From assembly GCA_028873525.1 (NCBI GenBank), contig JAGWIM010000008.1:1-38413 (forward strand): a stretch of DNA of 38,413 bases, given 5' to 3'. Positions 31,670 to 38,413 of the stretch are shown here, in pieces (position 1 is the first letter of the stretch; the number at the start of each line of letters is the position of its first letter). The DNA is from Pseudomonadota bacterium. GTDB taxonomy: Bacteria; Pseudomonadota; Alphaproteobacteria; Rickettsiales; SXRF01. A model generated the notes under the pieces. That model did no database searches and was not told the DNA's origin. It worked only from the letters and a program-made list of their open reading frames with translations. Both the position numbers and the translations under genes were made by a program.

Positions 31670-34074
31670 AATTCACGCTTTCCTGGCTCAAAGACCATCT
31701 CGATACCACCGCATCGCTCGATGAGATTGCTGCAACGCTGACCGCCATCGGCCTGGAAGTCGAAAGCGTCGCCGACCGCGCGAGAGCGCTTAAAGACTTC
31801 ACGGTTGCTAAAATCCTCTCCGCCGAAAAACACCCCCAGGCCGATAAATTGCAGGTCTGCCGCGTAGAGAGCGATGCCGGAGAATTGCAGATTGTCTGCG
31901 GCGCGCCGAACGCCCGCGCCGGGCTGCGCGTGGCGCTGGCCAAAGAAGGCGCCGTCATACCCCATGGGGGTATGGTGATTAAGAAAACAAAAATCCGCGG
32001 CGTCGAGTCGAACGGCATGTTGTGTTCCGCCGCCGAACTGGGATTAGGCGCCGGCGGCGACGGCATCATCGAACTGCCGGAGACGGCAAAAACCGGGCAG
32101 TCCGTTGTGGACGTGCTGGGTCTGAATGACCCGGTGATCGACATCGCCGTCACTCCCAACCGCGCCGATTGTTTAGGCGTGCGCGGCATCGCCCGCGACC
32201 TGGCGGCGGCGGGGCTGGGAAAGTTGAAAGAGGCGTCAGGCGCCGGATGCCCGGCGCCGGATAAAAAAAATGCTTCTGACACCCGCCGCCCGTCACCCGT
32301 CACCTTCCCTTCCCCCATCTCCATCACCATCGCCACCTCCCATTGCCCGCAGTTTATCGGCTGCTTCATCAAGGGCGTGAAGAACGGCGCAAGCCCGGAA
32401 TGGCTACGCAAACGGCTGGAGGCCATCGGCCAGAAATCCATCTCGGCGCTGGTGGACATCACCAACTACGTCACGATTGACCTTGGCCGCCCGCTGCATG
32501 TGTTCGACGCGGCAAAGCTGCGCGGCGGCATTACTGTCCGCGCTGCCAGGGAAGGCGAAAAACTGAAAGCGCTGAACGGCAGGGAATATATACTCCGGGA
32601 GGGTATGACGGTGGTTGCCGATGAGGGTGGCGCGCTGTCACTCGGCGGCATCATCGGCGGCGAATCGACCGGCTGCGGCGAGGCCACGACGGATGTATTC
32701 CTTGAAGTCGCGCTGTTCGACCCGGCGCATATCGCCAGAACCGGACGTACACTGGATATTCTGTCCGACGCCCGTTACCGGTTCGAGCGCGGCGTTGACC
32801 CGGCCTTCGTTGAGGATGGCGCGCGGATAGCCACCCGCATGATACAGGAACTCTGCGGCGGCGAGGCAAGCCAGCTTGCGCGCGCCGGTAAAACGCCCGA
32901 ATGGAAACGCCGCATTTCCTTCCATCCGAAACGCGTCGAAACGCTGGGCGGCGTGGCGATCAACGCCGGCGAATGCGACCGCATCCTTGCGGCGCTGGGG
33001 TTTGAAAAAAGCGGCGCGAATATTATTCCCCCGTCGTGGCGCGGCGATGTCGAAGGCGAGGCGGATGCAGTGGAGGAAGTGCTGCGCATTTACGGCTACG
33101 ATCATATTCCTCCCGCGCCGCTGCCCGGCGCATCGCGGCAGGCGTCATCGGCAACTCCCGCACAGACGGCGCGGAAGCGGCTGGCGTCGCGCGGGATGCT
33201 GGAATGCTGCAACTGGTCGTTCATCTCCGCAACGCAGGCAAAACTTTTCGGCGGAAACAACCCGGCGCTGAAGCTGCTCAACCCGATTTCCGCCGACCTC
33301 GACGCCATGCGCCCTTCCCTGCTGCCCGGCCTGCTGGAAGCGGCGAAGAGGAATACCCACCGGGGGTATAGTGATAATGCGCTGTTTGAAGCGGGGATCC
33401 AGTTTCATGATGTGACGCCGGACGGCCAGCGCATGATGGCAGCCGGCGTGCGCGCCGGAAATTGCACCGAGCGGCAGTATAAGGACGGCCTGTTCCATAA
33501 TCATGAGCGCGCTGTTGACGCGTTTGACGCCAAGACCGATGCGCTGGCGGTCTTGCAGGCGCTGGGCGCGCCCAAATGCAGCATCACTGCCGATCCCCCC
33601 CCGTGGTATCATCCGGGGCGGTCCGGCGCGCTGACGCTCGGAAAAACCGTGCTCGGGTATTTCGGTGAAGTGCATCCGGGACTGCTGGCGACATTCGACC
33701 TGGAAAAGGCGGCGGCGTTCGAGATTTTCCTCGATGCCATCCCCGCCCCGCGCGCCGGAGGCAGGGCGAAGCCGCCGATCAAGCTCTCGAATTTCCCGGC
33801 GGTCGGGCGTGATTTCGCCTTTACGGTGGATGAAAAAATTCCGGCGGCGGAGATGGTGGCCGCGCTGGCCAAAGCCGACCAGACCCTGATTACCGGCGTG
33901 TCCATTTTCGATGTCTATACCGGCAAGGGCATCGAGCCGGGCAAAAAATCGGTGGCGGTGAAAGTGACGCTGCAATCCTTCGACCGCACGCTGTCGGAGC
34001 AGGAGATTGCCGCCGTGTCGCAGGCCGTCGTCGGCGCGGCGCAAAAGGGTTTCGGCGGCCGGTTGCGGCAATGA
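31666..34074 (+). CDS. pheT: Phenylalanine--tRNA ligase beta subunit, with internal repeat-encoded linker
   Basis: [60 protein letters not shown]-terminal anticodon-binding-like domain. Confidence 0.97.
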   Translation: MKFTLSWLKDHLDTTASLDEIAATLTAIGLEVESVADRARALKDFTVAKILSAEKHPQADKLQVCRVESDAGELQIVCGAPNARAGLRVALAKEGAVIPHGGMVIKKTKIRGVESNGMLCSAAELGLGAGGDGIIELPETAKTGQSVVDVLGLNDPVIDIAVTPNRADCLGVRGIARDLAAAGLGKLKEASGAGCPAPDKKNASDTRRPSPVTFPSPISITIATSHCPQFIGCFIKGVKNGASPEWLRKRLEAIGQKSISALVDITNYVTIDLGRPLHVFDAAKLRGGITVRAAREGEKLKALNGREYILREGMTVVADEGGALSLGGIIGGESTGCGEATTDVFLEVALFDPAHIARTGRTLDILSDARYRFERGVDPAFVEDGARIATRMIQELCGGEASQLARAGKTPEWKRRISFHPKRVETLGGVAINAGECDRILAALGFEKSGANIIPPSWRGDVEGEADAVEEVLRIYGYDHIPPAPLPGASRQASSATPAQTARKRLASRGMLECCNWSFISATQAKLFGGNNPALKLLNPISADLDAMRPSLLPGLLEAAKRNTHRGYSDNALFEAGIQFHDVTPDGQRMMAAGVRAGNCTERQYKDGLFHNHERAVDAFDAKTDALAVLQALGAPKCSITADPPPWYHPGRSGALTLGKTVLGYFGEVHPGLLATFDLEKAAAFEIFLDAIPAPRAGGRAKPPIKLSNFPAVGRDFAFTVDEKIPAAEMVAALAKADQTLITGVSIFDVYTGKGIEPGKKSVAVKVTLQSFDRTLSEQEIAAVSQAVVGAAQKGFGGRLRQ
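31956..31974. repeat. CATACCC-CATGG-GGGTATG palindrome in pheT
   Basis: Perfect 7-bp arms, 5-nt centre. Confidence 0.8.
32233..32313. repeat. Family-B-like element inside pheT
   Basis: GGCGCCGG-atgc-CCGGCGCC plus CTTCTGACACCCGCCGCCCGTCACCCGTCACC; shares CTTCTGACACC with 22200..22275. Confidence 0.7.
33353..33369. repeat. ATACCC-ACCGG-GGGTAT palindrome in pheT
   Basis: Perfect 6-bp arms, same centre as the dxs copy. Confidence 0.8.
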
Positions 34075-34117
34075 GTATAATTCCGCGCGGCCGCTGCGCG
34101 TCTCGCAGGATTACGCC

Positions 34118-34771
34118 ATGACCCCCACCTACTGGCCCGAAGCCAAAGCCGCGCTCCGCAAGCGCGACAAGGTGCTCAAAACAATCATCGACTCCTATCG
34201 CGGCGAGGCGATGCGGCTGCGCGGCGACCCGTTTTTTACACTGGCGCGCTCCATCACCGGACAACAGGTTTCGGTGAAGGCCGCCGATAGCGTGTGGAAT
34301 AAATTGCTTGCCGCCCTCCCCCTCCCCGATTCTCTCCCGCAAGCGGGAGAGGGCATAATGATTACGCCCGGACAAATCGCCGCGATGGACGCAAAAACCT
34401 TGCGCGCCTGCGGGCTGTCCGAGCGCAAGGTGATGTACCTGCACGGACTGGCCAATCATTTCCTTGAAAACAAACAGCAGGTAAAAAACTGGCCGACGTT
34501 GCCCGACGACGGGATTATCAGGGAGTTGGTGGCGCTGCACGGCATTGGCCGATGGACGGCGGAAATGTTCCTGATTTTCGGCCTGGGACGCCCCGACGTG
34601 TTCCCGCTGGACGATCTCGGTCTGCTCAAAGGCATCCACCGGCATTACAACAAGGGCAAGCCCCTGCCCCTCAGGAAAATTATCGCCATCGGGGAAAACT
34701 GGCGCCCCTATCGATCGCTGGGCACCTGGTATATGTGGCGCGTGCTTGACCCGCTGCCCGTGGCATACTAG
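34118..34771 (+). CDS. DNA-3-methyladenine glycosylase II-like (HhH-GPD)
   Basis: FFTLARSITGQQVSVKAADSVWNKL...LVALHGIGRWTAEMFLIFGLGRPDVFPLDDLGLLKGI. Confidence 0.9.
   Translation: MTPTYWPEAKAALRKRDKVLKTIIDSYRGEAMRLRGDPFFTLARSITGQQVSVKAADSVWNKLLAALPLPDSLPQAGEGIMITPGQIAAMDAKTLRACGLSERKVMYLHGLANHFLENKQQVKNWPTLPDDGIIRELVALHGIGRWTAEMFLIFGLGRPDVFPLDDLGLLKGIHRHYNKGKPLPLRKIIAIGENWRPYRSLGTWYMWRVLDPLPVAY
34313..34354. repeat. In-frame palindromic element inside the glycosylase gene (42 bp)
   Basis: GCCCTC...CTCTCCCGC-AA-GCGGGAGAG-GGC; encodes LPLPDSLPQAGEGI. Confidence 0.8.
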
Positions 34772-34782
34772 GCTGGGCGTCC

Positions 34783-36075
34783 ATGATACCAAGATATTCC
34801 CGTCCCGAAATGGCAAGCCTCTGGTCCGACGAAACGCGGTACCGGATATGGTTCGAGATCGAGGCGTCCGCCTGCGACGCGCTGGCCAAGCTTAAAGTAA
34901 TTCCTGAAAAATCCGCCAAAATCATCTGGAAAAAAGGTGGATTCGATGTGGCGCGCATTAACGAAATCGAAAAAAGCACCAAGCATGACGTCATCGCATT
35001 TTTGACCTCCGTCGCCGAGCATGTCGGCCCGGAAGCACGGTTTCTGCACCAGGGCATGACAAGTTCCGACGTGCTCGACACCTGCCTTTCGGTGCAGCTT
35101 TCCCGCGCCGCCGATATTCTACTGGATGATGTGGATGCGCTGCTTGCGGCGCTCAGACGCCGCGCTATCGAGCACAAGCGCACCGCCTGCGTCGGCCGCA
35201 GCCACGGCATCCATGCCGAACCGACGACGTTTGGCGTGAAACTGGCCGGGTTCCATGCCGAATTCGCACGCGCCAAAGACAGGCTGAAAGCCGCTCGCAA
35301 GGAAATCGCCACCTGCGCCATCTCCGGCGCGGTCGGCACGTTCGCCAATATCGATCCGTTCGTGGAAAAACACGTCGCAGAAAAAATGGGGCTGACGCCG
35401 GAGCCGGTGTCCACCCAGATTATCCCGCGCGACCGCCACGCCATGTTTTTCGCCACGCTCGGCGTCGTCGCCGGTTCGTGCGAGCGCCTCGCCGTGGAAA
35501 TCCGCCATCTGCAGCGCAGCGAGGTGCGCGAGGTCGAGGAATATTTTTCGCCCGGCCAGAAGGGCAGCTCGGCGATGCCGCACAAGCGCAACCCGGTGCT
35601 ATCGGAGAATGTAACCGGGCTGGCGCGGCTGGTGCGCGGCTATGTCACCCCGGCGCTGGAGAATATAGCGCTATGGCACGAGCGCGATATTTCGCACTCG
35701 GGCGTCGAGCGCATGATTGGCCCGGATGCCACGGTGACGCTCGATTTTGCGTTGCACCGGCTGACCGGCATTGTCGATAAGCTGGTGGTTTATCCGGAGC
35801 GCATGAAGGAAAATCTCGACGCGCTGGGCGGGCTGGTATTTTCGCAGCGGGTATTGCTGGCGCTGACGCAGGCCGGCATGAGCCGCGAGGAGGCCTACAG
35901 GCTGGTGCAGAAACACGCCATGAAAACGTGGGAGCGGGGCAAGGATTTCCTGACCGGGCTTTCCGCCGACCCGGCGATTACCGAACGCATTAAACCTGCC
36001 GCGCTCACAGCGCTGTTTGACGTGAAGCACCATACCAAACACGTCGATACGATTTTCAAAAGAGTGTTTTCCTGA
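34783..36075 (+). CDS. purB: Adenylosuccinate lyase
   Basis: MIPRYSRPEMASLWSDETRYRIWFEIE; GSSAMPHKRNPVLSENVTGLAR. Confidence 0.97.
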   Translation: MIPRYSRPEMASLWSDETRYRIWFEIEASACDALAKLKVIPEKSAKIIWKKGGFDVARINEIEKSTKHDVIAFLTSVAEHVGPEARFLHQGMTSSDVLDTCLSVQLSRAADILLDDVDALLAALRRRAIEHKRTACVGRSHGIHAEPTTFGVKLAGFHAEFARAKDRLKAARKEIATCAISGAVGTFANIDPFVEKHVAEKMGLTPEPVSTQIIPRDRHAMFFATLGVVAGSCERLAVEIRHLQRSEVREVEEYFSPGQKGSSAMPHKRNPVLSENVTGLARLVRGYVTPALENIALWHERDISHSGVERMIGPDATVTLDFALHRLTGIVDKLVVYPERMKENLDALGGLVFSQRVLLALTQAGMSREEAYRLVQKHAMKTWERGKDFLTGLSADPAITERIKPAALTALFDVKHHTKHVDTIFKRVFS

Positions 36076-36114
36076 TCCCGCGCGATCCAAAGGCACGGCA
36101 GGGTACCCATTGAC

Positions 36115-36150
36115 GAGATCCTGCGCTCTCGCTACGCTCGCCGCAGGATT
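36115..36150. repeat. Family-D palindrome between purB and HIT gene
   Basis: GATCCTGCGctctcgctacgctcgcCGCAGGATTGC. Confidence 0.6.
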
Positions 36151-36155
36151 GCTGC

Positions 36156-36581
36156 ATGACATTCACCCTGTACCCCCAACTGGCCGCCGATACCATCCGC
36201 CTCGGCGACCTGCCCGTTTGCCGCGTGCTGCTGATGAACAACCGCCATTTTCCCTGGCTGGTGCTGGCGCCGAGGCGCGAGGGCGCGCGCGAGCTGTTTG
36301 ATCTCGGCGCGGCGGACTATGCCGGAGTCATGGAGGAAGTCCGCCATGCCGCGCAGCAACTGGCCGCAATCACCGGCGCGCATAAAATGAACGTCGCGGC
36401 GCTCGGCAATATCGTGCCGCAGTTGCATATCCACGTCATCGCCCGCTTCATCCACGACGCCGCCTGGCCGCAGCCGGTATGGGGCACGGCGGCGGCGCCC
36501 TATCCGCCGGAGGATATTCCGCACAAACTGGCGGCGGAGATTGCACGGCGTCTGACGCTGGTCAACATTACAAAAATGTAA
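36156..36581 (+). CDS. HIT-domain protein
   Basis: HKMNVAALGNIVPQLHIHVIARFIHDAAWPQPVWG; HxHxH-type histidine triad QLHIHVIAR. Confidence 0.92.
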   Translation: MTFTLYPQLAADTIRLGDLPVCRVLLMNNRHFPWLVLAPRREGARELFDLGAADYAGVMEEVRHAAQQLAAITGAHKMNVAALGNIVPQLHIHVIARFIHDAAWPQPVWGTAAAPYPPEDIPHKLAAEIARRLTLVNITKM

Positions 36582-36607
36582 TGATATTTGCATAGCATTT
36601 GCCGCAC

Positions 36608-36646
36608 GGGAGTGCTTAAATATTGGCACTCCCCGTCGGGGATTTT
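36608..36646 (+). promoter_or_regulatory. Overlapping, mutually exclusive hairpins (attenuator-like or terminator)
   Basis: GGGAGTGC-N10-GCACTCCC (36608..36633) versus TCCCC-GTC-GGGGA-TTTT (36630..36646). Confidence 0.45.
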
Positions 36647-36676
36647 AATCAACCTTTCACATAAGGAAACCAGACC

Positions 36677-36856
36677 ATGACCAAGACTCTTGCCCTGCTG
36701 GCCGCTCTCGGCCTCGCTGTTGCCGCCCCGGCTTTCGCCGATGATACTGCCGCTGCCGGCAGCAATGCCGCCGCTCCCGCCGCCGCCGCTCCGGCCGGCA
36801 CCGATGCTCCTGCCGCTCCGGCCACGGACGCCCCGGCTCCCGGTACGCAGAACTAA
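36677..36856 (+). CDS. Small Ala/Pro-rich exported protein, 59 aa (absent from the ORF track)
   Basis: ATG at 36677 after AAGGAAAC: MTKTLALLAALGLAVAAPAFADDTAAAGSNAAAPAAAAPAGTDAPAAPATDAPAPGTQN*; clear signal peptide. Confidence 0.8.
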   Translation: MTKTLALLAALGLAVAAPAFADDTAAAGSNAAAPAAAAPAGTDAPAAPATDAPAPGTQN

Positions 36857-36880
36857 TCTGTACGTTGCCTTTTAAGGAAA

Positions 36881-36913
36881 AGCGCGCCGGTGTACCGCCG
36901 GCGCGTTTTTTTT
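36881..36913 (+). terminator. Rho-independent terminator
   Basis: CGCGCCGG-tgtaccg-CCGGCGCG followed by 8 T. Confidence 0.92.
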
Positions 36914-36982
36914 CTTGCTTTTTTGCGCCTTATCCCTGATGCCTATTGCCTTACGGGGATTGCGTTTCACTGGATATTGAAT

Positions 36983-37057
36983 GGCTCGGTAGCTCAGCGG
37001 TAGAGCAGGGGAATCATAATCCCTTGGTCGGGGGTTCAAATCCCTCCCGAGCCACCA
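36983..37057 (+). tRNA. tRNA-Met(CAT), elongator-like, CCA encoded
   Basis: GGCTCGGTAGCTCAGCGGTAGAGCAGGGGAATCATAATCCCTTGGTCGGGGGTTCAAATCCCTCCCGAGCCACCA. Confidence 0.93.
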
Positions 37058-37087
37058 ATTTCAAGTAATTGATAATACTTGAAATTG
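37056..37087. repeat. Perfect inverted repeat at the tRNA-Met 3' end (possible att core)
   Basis: CAATTTCAAGTA-attgataa-TACTTGAAATTG, 12-bp arms. Confidence 0.85.
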
Positions 37088-37178
37088 TAACGCTTTTATA
37101 CTTTGAAGTTGACATTAAAAATAGCCTTAAATACCCTTGCACACAACTTACACACTTTCACAGTGTTTTGGAGGGGTA

Positions 37179-38273
37179 ATGGCACAGCATGAACTGATGG
37201 GCGGGAAGCTCCACGTTTACAAGCGCAATAACAGCAACTATTGGCAATGCTCCACCTATCTTGGTGGCCGTAACCACCGCACGAGCACCAAGGAAGAAGG
37301 TATCGCTCAGGCCAAGGATTTTGCCGAGGACTGGTACTTAGAGCTTAAAGGGAAGCACAAACGCGGAGAAATTCGGCATGGCAAGACATTCGCTGAGGTA
37401 GCCCCTCAGTTTATTCGGGAATTTACTTTAATGACTGCCGGGCAGCGCAATGCTCATTATGTGAAGCAACAGAGTACCCGGCTGAATAAATACCTGCTTC
37501 CTTTCTTTGGTAACAAGCTCCTTAGCGAAATAACCCCTACCCTCGTACAGGAATATCGGATCGACAGGCATTTAAAGACAATAGAAAAGCAGAAAAAATT
37601 GACTGCGGAAAACCAGGGAAAACCATCTCCGGAAATACAGGTAAAGCCTCCGGCTCGTCAGACAATCAACCAAGAAATTGTTACATTGCGCCATGTTCTT
37701 AAAACTGCCAATCGCAATGGCTGGCTCCCGTTCCTTCCTGATATTTCTGAGCCGTTCCGGGGTTCGAGAAAAATATCACATCGCGCCTGGTTTTCGCCAG
37801 AAGAATATAAGACGTTATTTACGGCTACTCGAGACCGTGCGCAAAATCCAAAGCAGCCCCAATATAGCTGGGAGTGCAACCAGCTTCACGATTATGTCCT
37901 TTTTATGGCCAATACCGGTTTAAGGCCTGACGAGGCCGCCCGCCTCGAATTTCGAGACGTTGCCATCGTTACCGATGAAGCAACGGGCGAACGCATACTC
38001 GAAATCGAAGTAAGCGGGAAACGCGGTGTTGGTTATTGCAAAAGCACCACAGGTGCTGTGCTTCCTTTCCAACGATTGAAGAATCGGGAAAGGCCACTAA
38101 CAAAAGCAGAAAAATTGGCTGGTAAACTGGCTGAAAAGCCCAAATCAGAAGACAAAGTCTTTCCAATATCTCACCATAGGCTATTTACCAAAATACTGAT
38201 TGAGACAAATCTCAGATTTGATCGGCAAAAAAATCCCCGCACATCCTATAGCTTAAGGCATACATATAGCTAA
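37179..38273 (+). pseudogene. Tyrosine recombinase/phage-type integrase, C-terminally truncated
   Basis: TFAEVAPQFIREFTLM...NKLLSEITPTLVQEYRIDRHLK...LFMANTGLRPDEAARLEFRDV...TSYSLRHTYS*; stops before the distal Arg/His and catalytic Tyr region. Confidence 0.85.
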
Positions 38274-38330
38274 CTAATCAAGTGACTACATATATTTTAT
38301 GTGATACGGTTAAGGTCATAGGAGGTTTCT

Positions 38331-38413
38331 ATGACCTATGGTTACAGCGATGATTTACGGGAGAAAGCGCTTAAATATTATGACGCGAGCCGGAGGTCGC
38401 AAAGCGAAGTCAG
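38331..38413 (+). CDS. IS630-family-like transposase N-terminus (runs off window end)
   Basis: MTYGYSDDLREKALKYYDASRRSQSEV; N-terminal HTH typical of IS630-type orfA; RBS GGAGG. Confidence 0.65.
   Translation, partial: MTYGYSDDLREKALKYYDASRRSQSEV

Noticed and set aside
22200-32313. CRISPR array hypothesis for the tandem short repeats
   Set aside because: Units are 7-8 nt, degenerate, without regular spacers, and arranged as inverted arms; no cas genes in the window
33145-34071. 308-aa minus-strand ORF
   Set aside because: Antisense shadow of pheT

Overview
The window looks like an alphaproteobacterial chromosome segment of mostly conserved core genes. On the minus strand it carries nuoF(partial)-E-D-C-B-A, with three extra genes inside the nuo cluster. 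Next come tRNA-Asp and tRNA-Val, hupB, clpX, clpP and tig. After these come a hypothetical gene, a VapBC-like pair, tRNA-Leu, lon (+), purU, a PAS histidine kinase, ahcY, a YkuD protein, dxs, argF and argD. A methyltransferase (+), an ABC permease and a BI-1 family gene follow, then rpmI-rplT-pheS-pheT, an AlkA-like glycosylase, purB, a HIT protein, a small Ala-rich exported protein missing from the ORF track, and tRNA-Met. A tyrosine integrase sits directly 3' of tRNA-Met. It stops right after its RHTYS motif, where an IS630-like element begins. The most unusual content falls into two groups. (1) There is dense dispersed palindromic DNA, about 20 elements of several families. They lie at gene boundaries, supply start or stop codons, and appear to be inserted in frame inside argD, pheS, pheT and an alkA-like gene. 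A separate short palindrome, (C)ATACCC-N5-GGGTAT(G), is accommodated inside conserved codons. (2) Two orphan genes (660 and 393 aa), each 3' of a tRNA gene, share an alignable ~88-bp upstream leader, which suggests a common regulon or mobile origin. All homology calls are from reading the translations; no database search was possible.
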